Shown piece after piece: positions 39,133 through 46,623 of a stretch of DNA of 64,000 bases. The stretch's first letter is position 1; each line of letters opens with the position of its first letter. This DNA comes from VRUE01 sp963728365 (GTDB lineage: Bacteria; Actinomycetota; Thermoleophilia; Solirubrobacterales; 70-9): the NCBI GenBank assembly GCA_963728365.1, contig CAVSJI010000001.1, positions 372,001 through 436,000 of the forward strand. Reading direction: 5' to 3'. The notes beneath the pieces were generated by a model. It saw only the letters and a list, made by a program, of their open reading frames with translations. It had not been told where the DNA came from and did not search any database. A program made the translations under genes and the position numbers.

Positions 39133-40302
39133 ATGGGAATCTCCGATCCGTCCAAGCGGCTGGAGGCGATGCCTCCGTACATGTTCCAGGAGCTCGAGCG
39201 GCGCATCGCCGACAAGCGCGCCGCAGGCATCGACGTGATCAGCCTCGGGATCGGCGATCCCGACGAACCGACCTACCCGCACGTGGTGTCGGCGATGCAG
39301 GAGGCGGTCGCCGAGAACGGCAACCAGAAGTACCCGAGCAACCGCGGCCGCGAGGAGTTCCGCCGGGCCTTCGCCGAGTTCTACGACCGCCGCTTCGGGG
39401 TCGAGATCGATCCGGAAAGCGAGGTGATCCCGGCGATCGGCGCCAAGGAGTGCATCTACAACCTCTGCTTCGCCTTCCTCGACCCGGGCGGCGTGGCGCT
39501 CGCCTCCGACCCCGGCTACCCGGTCTACACCGGCGGCCCGATCCTCGCCGGCGCCACCCCGCAGCTGCTGCCGCTCGTCCCCGAGCTGGGCTTCGCTCCC
39601 GATCTCGCCGCGGTGTCCGCTGACGTGGCGGCCAAGGCGCGGCTGATGTTCGTCAACTTCCCCAACAACCCGACCGGCGCCGTCGTCCCCGAGGGCTTCT
39701 TCGAGCGGGTCGTCTCCTTCGCCCGCGAGCACGAGATCCTCGTCGTCCACGACAACGCCTACTCGGAGACGACCTACGACGGCTACGTGGCGCCCAGCTT
39801 CCTCGCCACGCCCGGTGCCAAGGAGGTCGGCGTCGAGGTCTTCTCGCTCTCCAAGGGCTTCAACATGACCGGCTGGCGCTGCGCCGCGATCCTCGGCAAC
39901 GCCGAGGCGGTGCAGACCTACTGGCGGCTGAAGACCAACGTCGACTCGGGCCTCTTCGAGGCGGTGCAGCTGGCCGGCGCCGCCGCCCTGAACGGTCCGC
40001 GCGGGCCGCTGGAACGGATGAACGAGACCTACGCCCGCCGCCGCGACCTGGTCGTCGAGGCGCTGCGCGAGATCGGCGTCGAGGTCAGCTCGCCGAAGGG
40101 CACGATCTACGTCTGGGCACCCGTCCCCGAGGGTCACACCTCGACCTCCTTCTCCGAGCTCGTCCTCGAAGACGCCGCCGTGGTCGTCTCGCCCGGCTCG
40201 ATGTACGGGCCGAGCGGCGAGGGCTTCTTCCGCATCTCGCTGACCACCCCCGACGACCGCATAACCGAGGCCGTCGAGCGGATGCGCGAGCACCTGAGCT
40301 GA
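39133..40302 (+). CDS. dapL: LL-diaminopimelate aminotransferase (DapL-like, class I fold)
   Basis: PLP enzyme of 389 residues. The DapL pathway converts tetrahydrodipicolinate directly to LL-DAP, skipping acylated intermediates. The N-terminus IDVISLGIGDPDEPTYPHVV, the KYPSNRGREEFR segment, NFPNNPTGAVVPEGF and the PLP-lysine motif SLSKGFNMTGWR are typical of DapL and closely related aminotransferases; substrate choice cannot be fixed from motifs alone. Its position next to a dapF homologue supports the assignment. Alternative: succinyl-DAP aminotransferase (DapC). Confidence 0.75.
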   Translation: MGISDPSKRLEAMPPYMFQELERRIADKRAAGIDVISLGIGDPDEPTYPHVVSAMQEAVAENGNQKYPSNRGREEFRRAFAEFYDRRFGVEIDPESEVIPAIGAKECIYNLCFAFLDPGGVALASDPGYPVYTGGPILAGATPQLLPLVPELGFAPDLAAVSADVAAKARLMFVNFPNNPTGAVVPEGFFERVVSFAREHEILVVHDNAYSETTYDGYVAPSFLATPGAKEVGVEVFSLSKGFNMTGWRCAAILGNAEAVQTYWRLKTNVDSGLFEAVQLAGAAALNGPRGPLERMNETYARRRDLVVEALREIGVEVSSPKGTIYVWAPVPEGHTSTSFSELVLEDAAVVVSPGSMYGPSGEGFFRISLTTPDDRITEAVERMREHLS

Positions 40303-40310
40303 GCCGAGCC

Positions 40311-40430
40311 ATTTTCCCGAACGGGGAAATCAGCGCTGCGGAGCGGCCAATCTTGGGTTAATTTTCCCGTTCGGGAAAATGGCAACCTTCTGTCTGCTCT
40401 ATCTGCCATTATTTTCCTGAACGGGAAAAT
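40311..40430. promoter_or_regulatory. Three HipB-type operators in the hipBA promoter
   Basis: Three 20-bp palindromes lie at 40311-40330, 40361-40380 and 40411-40430: ATTTTCCCGAACGGGGAAAT, ATTTTCCCGTTCGGGAAAAT and ATTTTCCTGAACGGGAAAAT. Start-to-start distances are exactly 50 bp, about five helical turns, so bound dimers would face the same side of the DNA. The third overlaps the hipB ATG. They probably mediate autorepression by HipB or the HipAB complex. Confidence 0.85.
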
Positions 40431-40644
40431 GAAAAGTCAGATTACAAGCGAGCACGATCTAGGAATGTCGATTCGGCAACGCCGCAACGAGCTGGAATTG
40501 ACCCAGGGGGAGTTGGCCGACGTCTCCGGCGTAACGTTGCGATTCGTCAGCGAACTCGAGCGTGGCAAGGGGACGGCGCAGTTCGACGGGATCCGACGGG
40601 TCCTCGCGGCGCTGGGACTCGATCTGTTCGTCGAATCGCGATGA
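40429..40644 (+). CDS. hipB: HipB-like antitoxin, XRE-family repressor
   Basis: A 71-residue DNA-binding protein. The Cro/CI helix-turn-helix is LTQGELADVSGVTLRFVSEL, followed by ERGKGTAQFDGIRRVLAALG, the family's dimer part. In HipBA systems it neutralises HipA and represses the operon. The ATG at 40429 lies inside operator three; an in-frame ATG at 40465 is preceded by AGGA, but the longer form matches the HipB N-terminus better. The stop overlaps hipA (ATGA). Composition is less GC-rich upstream, consistent with acquisition. Confidence 0.88.
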   Translation: MKSQITSEHDLGMSIRQRRNELELTQGELADVSGVTLRFVSELERGKGTAQFDGIRRVLAALGLDLFVESR

Positions 40645-41909
40645 ACGCTCTCGACGTCTACCTTCACGAGGATCGCGCCGGCACGCTTGAGCGCCTCGAG
40701 GGAGCGAGGCTGCGGTTCACCTATGACCCCAGTTGGCTCGCGACTGCCACCATGCCGCTGTCGCTGTCGCTCCCGCTAGCGGAAGACCCCTACACGGACG
40801 AGGACTGCCGGCCGTTCTTCGCCGGCTTGCTGCCGGAGGGAGACTTCCTGAAGGCGATCGCGCGCGCCTTCTCGATCAGCGCCGAAAACCCGTTTTCCGT
40901 GTTGCGCGAGATCGGCGGCGAGTGCGCGGGCGCGGTATCGCTCGTCGAGCCCGGCGCTGTGCCGCCATTCTCTTCCGCCCCCCCGCCTCGTTGGCTCTCC
41001 GAAGAGGAACTCGCTTCGCTTCTCGGAGAGCTTCCGACGCACCCTTTGATGGCTGACGAGCATGACGACGAAGGCATACGTCTTTCCCTGGCGGGGACGA
41101 GAGACAAGCTGGGGGTCTTGCTGAAGGACGGACGCATTGGGATCACACGGGGCCGCCCACCGAGCACCCACATCGTCAAGGTTCCGCCGCCGCAGCTCCC
41201 CGGGCTCGTGGCAAACGAGGCCTATTGCATGTCACTGGCTCGTGAGGTCGGCCTCAGTGTCGCTACTGTCGAGCCCCTATGCGCCGGCGACCGAGAGGCC
41301 CTGCTCGTGGAGCGCTACGACCGGTTTCGAGGGGGATCGCGCGTGCAGCGGCTTCACCAGGAGGATCTCTGCCAGGCGACGGCTCGGCGGCCGGAGGCAA
41401 AGTATGAGGCGGAAGGGGGTCCCGGCGCCGCCGAGTGCGGAGCGCTTATCCGCACCCACGCGGCCGGCCCCGGTGCGGCCATACTGCGGTTCCTCGATGC
41501 TCTGCTCTTCAACGTCGCGATCGGCAACGCCGACGCCCATTCGAAGAACTACTCCCTGTTGCTCGAGGGGCGCGGCGCACCGAGGCTCGCACCTCTCTAC
41601 GACTTGATCTCGACTCGCGCCTACGGGCGCCGCTTCGGTCGCAAGATGGGCATGAAGTACGGCGGCGAGTACCGACCAGACCGAATCAGGGGACGCCACT
41701 TGGATCGCCTGGGAGAGGCACTCGGCATCGCGCCGCGGCGGGTCAGGGAACACGCCAAGGTCATCTCTGAGGCTGCGCTTCGCTCGCGTGCCGAGGCGCG
41801 GGAGCGCCTTGGCGAGCCCTGGCGCGGGGAACCGATCCTCGACTCCGTGGACAAGACGATCGAGCTGCTCGGCGGAGTCCTCGCCGGGGCGGCGGCCGAA
41901 TCGTCGTGA
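40641..41909 (+). CDS. hipA: HipA-like serine/threonine kinase toxin
   Basis: A 422-residue toxin of the HipA kinase family; E. coli HipA phosphorylates glutamyl-tRNA synthetase and causes growth arrest. The N-terminal HipA domain has MPLSLSLPLAE and FFAGLLPEGDFLKAIAR. The loop SLAGTRDKLGV carries the regulatory serine, NEAYCMSLAREVGL and VERYDR follow, and the catalytic NVAIGNADAHSKNYSLL and metal-binding YDLIST are intact. It is therefore predicted active. It is translationally coupled to hipB and ends 1 bp before the convergent MBL gene. Confidence 0.92.
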   Translation: MNALDVYLHEDRAGTLERLEGARLRFTYDPSWLATATMPLSLSLPLAEDPYTDEDCRPFFAGLLPEGDFLKAIARAFSISAENPFSVLREIGGECAGAVSLVEPGAVPPFSSAPPPRWLSEEELASLLGELPTHPLMADEHDDEGIRLSLAGTRDKLGVLLKDGRIGITRGRPPSTHIVKVPPPQLPGLVANEAYCMSLAREVGLSVATVEPLCAGDREALLVERYDRFRGGSRVQRLHQEDLCQATARRPEAKYEAEGGPGAAECGALIRTHAAGPGAAILRFLDALLFNVAIGNADAHSKNYSLLLEGRGAPRLAPLYDLISTRAYGRRFGRKMGMKYGGEYRPDRIRGRHLDRLGEALGIAPRRVREHAKVISEAALRSRAEARERLGEPWRGEPILDSVDKTIELLGGVLAGAAAESS

Positions 41910-41910
41910 G

Positions 41911-42750
41911 TCAGGCGCCTTCTCGCTCGGCGCGCTTGCGCCAGTAGCGGTCGAGGCCGCGCCACTGGTACTGGGGCGGGACGGCCTGCAGCAGGGTCTC
42001 GGCGGTGATCGGGTCGGCGCTCTCGGCGACGCGGTGGCGCTGGCGGTGCTCGTATTCCATCTCCGAGAGTCCCCGGGCGAGCTGGGCCTCCTCGTGCAGG
42101 CGCTCGCGCACGGTCTCCAGGTGCGCGATCGGCTCCTCGACCGCGCCGAAGTGGGTGAGGGCGAGACGCTCGGGGCGCCAGGACTCGACGACCGCGATCG
42201 AGTCGGTCCAGGTCTCGACGTCGATGTCGGGGGGCGGCGTGGGGGGGACGATCAGCTCGCAGCCCGGGATCCGCACCGCGGCGACGTCGCCGACGAAGGC
42301 GGTGCCGCTCTCCTCGTGGAAGTAGCAGACGTGATGGGAGGCGTGACCGGGCGTGTAGGCGACGCGCATGCCGAGCACGTCCTCGCCGCCGGCCAAGGGC
42401 CGCACGTTGGCCTCGGGGACCGGCACGATCTCGCCCCAGAGCCGCTCCATCTCCTCGCCATAGAGCCGCTCGGCGCTCGCCAGTAGCTTCGAAGGGTCGA
42501 TCAGGTGCGGTGCGCCGCGCTCGTGCACGTAGACCTCCAGCTCGGGCCAGCGACGCACCAGCGCCCCGGTTGCAGCGGCGTGGTCGAGGTGGATGTGGGT
42601 GAGCAGCAGCGCCCGCGGCTGCTCACCCTCGAGCGCGTCCAGCAGCGTCTCCATCGAAGACTGCGGCCCAGGGTCGACAAGCAAACCATCGACCTCCCAG
42701 CAGCCGATCACGTGCGGCCGGCCGAGATGCATCACGTCGATTACGCGCAT
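41911..42750 (-). CDS. MBL-fold metallohydrolase
   Basis: A 279-residue metallo-beta-lactamase-fold hydrolase: ALLLTHIHLDHAAATGALV gives the HxHxDH zinc motif, with YTPGHASHHVCYF, GDVAAVR and LTHFGAV as later ligand regions. It is similar to uncharacterised actinobacterial MBL hydrolases of the glyoxalase II type; the substrate is unknown. TAGGCT (revcomp of 42757-42762) ends 6 nt before the ATG, a leaderless promoter. The 28-bp palindrome upstream separates it from the epimerase gene on the same strand. It is convergent with hipA. Confidence 0.85.
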   Translation of the reverse strand: MRVIDVMHLGRPHVIGCWEVDGLLVDPGPQSSMETLLDALEGEQPRALLLTHIHLDHAAATGALVRRWPELEVYVHERGAPHLIDPSKLLASAERLYGEEMERLWGEIVPVPEANVRPLAGGEDVLGMRVAYTPGHASHHVCYFHEESGTAFVGDVAAVRIPGCELIVPPTPPPDIDVETWTDSIAVVESWRPERLALTHFGAVEEPIAHLETVRERLHEEAQLARGLSEMEYEHRQRHRVAESADPITAETLLQAVPPQYQWRGLDRYWRKRAEREGA

Positions 42751-42762
42751 CGATGCAGCCTA

Positions 42763-42830
42763 AGGGAGTCCGGAGAGGGTCTCCCGGAGCCTCCCCGCTG
42801 TTGCTCCGGGAGACCCTCCCCGGACTCCCT
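42763..42830. terminator. Long hairpin between the epimerase and MBL genes
   Basis: Two 28-nt arms (42763-42790 and 42803-42830) pair at 27 of 28 positions around a 12-nt loop; they begin AGGGAGTCCGG and end CTCCCGGAGC. The right arm touches the stop codon of the epimerase gene, and the left arm abuts the MBL -10. It probably terminates epimerase transcripts. No other copy is in the window. Confidence 0.75.
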
Positions 42831-43828
42831 CAAGCAACCGACGGGTCGGGGAAGCGGTCGTCCTCTTCCAGCGTCTGCCGCATTCCCTCGGCCATGCCGC
42901 GTGGCGCGTAGCCGAGCTCGCCGGTCGCCTTCTCGTGGCTCGCCCAGAAGGTGACCCCGTCGGCGGAGGAGATCAGCTCGCGCAGGTTGGGGGGCTGTCC
43001 CATCAGCCTGCCGACCAGCGGCCCGATCGGCGTCAGCGCCTTCATCACCGGCGTCGGCAGGTTTCGCTTCGGCGCCTTGCGCCCGCTGACCGCGGCGATC
43101 GTCTCCACCGCCTCGCGCATCGTCGTCGCCGGGCCGCTGAGCACGTAGGTCTCGCCGATCCTCCCCTTGTCGAGCGCCAGCAGGATCCCGCCGGCGATGT
43201 CCGCCACGTGGGTCAGGCAGATGCCGAGCTCGGGGAAGGGCAGCAGGAAGAGGCGGCCGGCGAAGAATTCCTCGAGCAGATCCGCCACCTGCGAGGTGTC
43301 GCCCGGGCCGTAAACGCCACCGGGCTGGACGATCACCGCCGGCAGCGAGTCCTCGACGATCATCCGCTGGACGATCCGGTGCGCCTCGAGCTTGGTCTCC
43401 TCGTAGTAGGAGGTGAACTCCTTCCCGGGGTGCTCGTAGGACTCGTCGACGATCTCGCCGTGGGTGTTGCCGAAGGCCCCAACGGTCGAGACGTAGATGA
43501 CCTTGGGGACCTTGGCCTCGAGCGCGGCCCGCATCGCCAGCGCGGTGCCGTGCACATTGGCCTCGTACATCGCCGGATGCTGCTTGGCGGGGATGCCGAC
43601 CTCATACATCGCGGCTGCATGGACGACGGCGTCGCAGCCCGCCATGCCCTCACGCAGAGCCGCCGCGTCGCTGAGCGAGCCGTTGACCAGCTCGCAGCCG
43701 AGCTGCCTCAGCTTCGTCGCCTTCTCGGGCGAGCGCACCAGGCAGGCGACATCCTCGCCGCGCGCGCGCAGCTGGCGGACGACCTCGCCGCCGATGAACC
43801 CGGTCCCTCCCGTGACGAAGACCTTCAC
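42830..43828 (-). CDS. Extended short-chain NAD(P)-dependent epimerase/dehydratase
   Basis: A 332-residue Rossmann protein: VKVFVTGGTGFIGGEVVRQL at the N-terminus, VVHAAAMYEVG, VSTVGAFG and the catalytic SYYEETK (YxxxK). It resembles dihydroflavonol-4-reductase-like and hopanoid-associated sugar epimerases; the substrate cannot be named. A longer frame starts at 43960, but GTG 43828 begins exactly at the fold and has TAGGCT (revcomp of 43837-43842) ending 8 nt upstream. It is divergent from hflX. The stop codon lies at the edge of the 28-bp palindrome. Confidence 0.87.
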   Translation of the reverse strand: MKVFVTGGTGFIGGEVVRQLRARGEDVACLVRSPEKATKLRQLGCELVNGSLSDAAALREGMAGCDAVVHAAAMYEVGIPAKQHPAMYEANVHGTALAMRAALEAKVPKVIYVSTVGAFGNTHGEIVDESYEHPGKEFTSYYEETKLEAHRIVQRMIVEDSLPAVIVQPGGVYGPGDTSQVADLLEEFFAGRLFLLPFPELGICLTHVADIAGGILLALDKGRIGETYVLSGPATTMREAVETIAAVSGRKAPKRNLPTPVMKALTPIGPLVGRLMGQPPNLRELISSADGVTFWASHEKATGELGYAPRGMAEGMRQTLEEDDRFPDPSVA

Positions 43829-43836
43829 AGCGGCGA

Positions 43837-43855
43837 AGCCTACCCGGCCTACAAT
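43837..43855. promoter_or_regulatory. Back-to-back leaderless promoters of the epimerase gene and hflX
   Basis: TAGGCT on the minus strand (43837-43842) ends 8 nt before the epimerase GTG, and TACAAT on the plus strand (43850-43855) ends 8 nt before the hflX ATG. The two -10 hexamers are 7 nt apart, so polymerases would compete. Confidence 0.6.
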
Positions 43856-43863
43856 CGAGACGA

Positions 43864-45225
43864 ATGGAGAGGTCGCGAGACGGACGACGGGGGGAGACGC
43901 GCTACGGCGCAGGCGGCGCCGGCGTCGCCAACCCGCGCGCCCGCCAGCGGGCGCTGGCAATCGGCATCAGCGGCTCGCGGGCCGAGGGCGACCCGCTGTC
44001 AGAGCTCAAGGAGCTGCTGCGCACCGCCGGGGTGGCGACGGCCGGCGAGGCGCTTCAGCAGCGTGAAAAGCCCGACCCCGACCGCTACGTCGGCCGAGGC
44101 AAGCTGACCGAGCTGAAGGCCGCCGTGAAGGAGTGCGACGCGAACCTGGTTGCCTGCGACGACGAGCTGGCTCCCCGCCAGGAGCGCAACCTGGAGGCGG
44201 CGCTCGGCGTGCCGGTGATCGACCGCACCGCCGTGATCCTCGACATCTTCGCCGACCACGCCCACTCGGCCGAGGGCAAGCTGCAGGTCGAGCTGGCCCA
44301 GCTCGAGTACAACCTGGCGCGCATGCGTGGCCTCTGGACCCACCTCGAGCGGCTCGGCGGCGGGATCGGCACCAGGGGCCCGGGCGAGAGCCAGATCGAG
44401 ACCGACCGGCGACTGGCCCGCGACCGGATCGCCGCCCTGCGTCGCCGCCTCACTCGCCTGGAGCGCAACCGCAGCGTGCAGCGGGCCCGGCGGGCGCGCT
44501 CCTCGCTGCCCAGCATCGCCCTCGCCGGATACACGAACGCGGGCAAGTCGACCCTGCTCAACGCGCTGACAGGCGCCGAGGTCGGGGTCGGCGACCGCCT
44601 CTTCCACACGCTCGACCCGACCACCCGCGGCGTCGAGCTCTCCGGCCGCGAGTACCTGCTGACCGACACGGTCGGCTTCATCGAGAAGCTGCCCCACCAG
44701 CTGGTCGAGGCCTTCAAGGCGACCCTCGAGGAGACCGTGCTCGCCGACCTGATTCTCCACGTGGTCGACGCCGCGGCATCCGAGGAGCGGCGGCTGGCCG
44801 ACCAGCGGGCGGTCGACGAGGTGCTCGAGGAGATCGGCGCCGGCGAGGGTCCTCGCCTGCTCGTCCTCAACAAGGCCGACCTGCTCAGCCAGGAGGGGCG
44901 CGAGGAGGCTCTGCTGGCGGAGCCCGACGCGGTGCTGGTCTCGGCGCTGACCGGCGAGGGCCTCGACGAGCTGCGCGAGCGAATCGAGGCCGCGTTCGAG
45001 GACACGCTCGCGGAGGTCGAGCTGCTGGTGCCCTACGCCGACGGGGGGCGGTTGCACGAGCTGCACGAGGTGGCCGGGAACCTGGAACGGGAGGATCGTG
45101 GCGACGGGGTCTTGGTTCGGGCGAAGGTCCCTCTCGCTGAGCTGTATCGCTTCGAGGACCTGAGGACCATCCGTAACGGCGCGGCGGGTCCTGTCACGGA
45201 TTTGGCACCACCACCCTTCCGGTAG
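43864..45225 (+). CDS. hflX: GTPase HflX, C-terminus formed by palindrome C3
   Basis: Ribosome-splitting/rescue GTPase. The 453 residues contain the HflX N-terminal domain (PDPDRYVGRGKLTELKAAVK), the glycine-rich GGIGTRGPGESQIETDRR, a G domain with GYTNAGKSTLLNAL, DTVGFIEKLPHQL and NKADLL, and a C-terminal domain. The final residues (about NGAAGPVTDLAPPPFR) are encoded by palindrome C3, whose apex provides the TAG stop. The native end was probably near RTIRNG. TACAAT is at 43850-43855. Confidence 0.92.
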   Translation: MERSRDGRRGETRYGAGGAGVANPRARQRALAIGISGSRAEGDPLSELKELLRTAGVATAGEALQQREKPDPDRYVGRGKLTELKAAVKECDANLVACDDELAPRQERNLEAALGVPVIDRTAVILDIFADHAHSAEGKLQVELAQLEYNLARMRGLWTHLERLGGGIGTRGPGESQIETDRRLARDRIAALRRRLTRLERNRSVQRARRARSSLPSIALAGYTNAGKSTLLNALTGAEVGVGDRLFHTLDPTTRGVELSGREYLLTDTVGFIEKLPHQLVEAFKATLEETVLADLILHVVDAAASEERRLADQRAVDEVLEEIGAGEGPRLLVLNKADLLSQEGREEALLAEPDAVLVSALTGEGLDELRERIEAAFEDTLAEVELLVPYADGGRLHELHEVAGNLEREDRGDGVLVRAKVPLAELYRFEDLRTIRNGAAGPVTDLAPPPFR

Positions 45226-45272
45226 CTAAAGCTTCCTCAGGGTGGTCCCCCAAATCCGCGCCACCCCCCGCG
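45182..45272 (+). repeat. Palindromic element C3 at the end of hflX
   Basis: It has the same ends as C1 (GGCGGGTCCTGTC and GCGCCACC) and the same apical block, but different stems: CGGATTTGG/CCAAATCCG replaces GCCG/CGGC or GCTG/CAGC, and the apical stem is AGC-TAAA-GCT instead of CGC-TAAA-GCG. Both changes keep pairing. The C-to-A change in the apex creates the hflX stop codon TAG (45223-45225). Confidence 0.9.
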
Positions 45273-45328
45273 AGAGACCGCGGGCCTGCAGCGGCCTGAG
45301 CTCGACGCGCGCTGTAGGGTCCCGGCTC

Positions 45329-45760
45329 GTGGAGCTTCGAATCGCCAAGCTGAACCCAGAGGCCGTGCTGCCCACAAGAGCGCACGACGGCGACGCCGGC
45401 CTTGATCTCTGTGCTTGCGAGGCCGCCCATATCGGCCCGGGCGAGCGTTGGAGCATTGGGACGGGGATCGCCCTTGAAATTCCCGATGGACACGCGGGGT
45501 TGGTGCTTCCGAGATCTGGCCTCGCGAAGAAGCACGGCATAGCTCTGGTCAACTCACCCGGCTTGATCGACTCGGGCTATCGCGGTGAGGTTCGAGTGCT
45601 GCTCCTCAACACCGACCCAGCCGAGATCTTCCGCGTCGAGCCCGGCGACCGCATAGCTCAGCTGCTAATAACCCCGATCGCGCTCCCGGATCCCGTCGAA
45701 GCATCCGCCCTAACCGACTCGTCCCGAGGCGACGGCGGCTTCGGCTCCAGCGGCCGCTAG
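45329..45760 (+). CDS. dut: Deoxyuridine 5'-triphosphate nucleotidohydrolase (dUTPase)
   Basis: Hydrolyses dUTP to dUMP, keeping uracil out of DNA and supplying thymidylate synthesis. The 143-residue trimeric-type protein shows all five motifs: DAGLDLCA, PRSGLA, VNSPGLIDSGYRGE, EPGDRIAQLLI and the C-terminal RGDGGFGSSGR. A longer frame starts at 45242 inside the C3 border, but GTG 45329 gives the family N-terminus (ELRIAKLNPEAVLPTRAHDG) and has TAGGGT (45315-45320) ending 8 nt upstream. Palindrome B3 begins 10 bp after the stop. Confidence 0.93.
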   Translation: MELRIAKLNPEAVLPTRAHDGDAGLDLCACEAAHIGPGERWSIGTGIALEIPDGHAGLVLPRSGLAKKHGIALVNSPGLIDSGYRGEVRVLLLNTDPAEIFRVEPGDRIAQLLITPIALPDPVEASALTDSSRGDGGFGSSGR

Positions 45761-45770
45761 GACCCTCGTA

Positions 45771-45881
45771 GGCCGTCCTGGCAGGGGTGGAGCGTCTTGT
45801 ACTTTTTCGTCGTGAGCCGCGAGGCGTCAGCCTGATCCGTCCCCACCGAAAAAGTTAAGCGGAACCCCTGCCAGGACGGCC
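45771..45881 (-). repeat. Palindromic element B3 between dut and gatD
   Basis: Outer arms GGCCGTCCTGGCAGGGG (45771-45787) and its exact complement (45865-45881) form a 17-bp perfect stem. The family B core is on the minus strand: TTCCGCTTAACTTTTTCGG, CGACGAAAAAGTACAAGACG and a central AGGC-TGAC-GCCT hairpin. It lies between convergent genes and ends 1 bp before the gatD stop codon. Confidence 0.93.
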
Positions 45882-45882
45882 C

Positions 45883-46623
45883 TCAACGCCCGAGCGCCAC
45901 ACGAAGGGCCGACTCATGCGCCCCGCGCTCGAGCGAATCGTCCAGCTGCTCGAGCTCTGGCCGAGTCCCGTAACGCCGCGCGAGCGCCCTCGCGATCAGC
46001 TCGTCGGCGAGCCAGGCGTTCTTGGGGAGGAGGGGGCCGTGCAGGTAGGTGCCGATCAGGTTGTCTTGGCGGACGCCCTCGAGGCCGTCTTTGCCGTTGT
46101 TGCCGAAGCCCTTGAGAACGCGGCCCAGGGGCTCGGCGTCTGGGCCGAGGTGCGTGCGCCCGCCGTGGTTCTCGAAGCCGGCGATCGTTTGGGAACCGTT
46201 GCCCAGGTTCGCCTCGATCGCGACGTTGCCGATCAGGCGCGGGCCCTCGGCGCGGACCGTCTCCAGATCAACCAGGCCGAGGCCGGGCAGCTTCTCCTCG
46301 TTCAGTTGGTAGCTGTGACCGAGCAGCTGGTAGCCGCCGCAGACCGCCAGGCCGACGGCGCCGTCGTCGATTGCCGCTGCGAACGCCTCGCGCTTGGTCT
46401 CGACCATGTCGGCGGCGACGGCGCGCTGGTCGCGGTCCTGGCCGCCACCGAGGTAGAGGAAGTCGTGCTCACCCGGATCGAAGCGCTCGCCCGGCCCGGC
46501 TGCCGCGTAGGCAAAGCCGATCCCGCGCCACTCGCAGCGCCTGCGCAGGAAGATGATGTTCCCGCGGTCGGCGTAGATGTTCATCTGATCCGGATAGAGG
46601 GCCAGCAAGCGAAGCTCCATCAC
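45883..46623 (-). CDS. gatD: Lipid II isoglutaminyl synthase, glutamine amidotransferase subunit
   Basis: With MurT amidates the alpha-carboxyl of D-Glu in lipid II stem peptides, using glutamine as nitrogen donor, at the cytoplasmic membrane face. The 246 residues form a CobB/CobQ-like class I-type amidotransferase: LALYPDQMNIYADRGNIIFL at the N-terminus, FLYLGGGQDRDQRAVAAD, the nucleophile Cys95 in GLAVCGGYQLLG, and the catalytic-His region GTYLHGPLLPKN. A methyltransferase gene separates it from murT, with start/stop overlap. Palindrome B3 touches its stop codon. Confidence 0.92.
   Translation of the reverse strand: MMELRLLALYPDQMNIYADRGNIIFLRRRCEWRGIGFAYAAAGPGERFDPGEHDFLYLGGGQDRDQRAVAADMVETKREAFAAAIDDGAVGLAVCGGYQLLGHSYQLNEEKLPGLGLVDLETVRAEGPRLIGNVAIEANLGNGSQTIAGFENHGGRTHLGPDAEPLGRVLKGFGNNGKDGLEGVRQDNLIGTYLHGPLLPKNAWLADELIARALARRYGTRPELEQLDDSLERGAHESALRVALGR

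Noticed and set aside
40311..40430. Three regularly spaced repeats as a CRISPR fragment
   Set aside because: They are 20-bp self-palindromes with 30-bp gaps in front of hipB, no cas genes are present, and the third overlaps a start codon; operators explain them.
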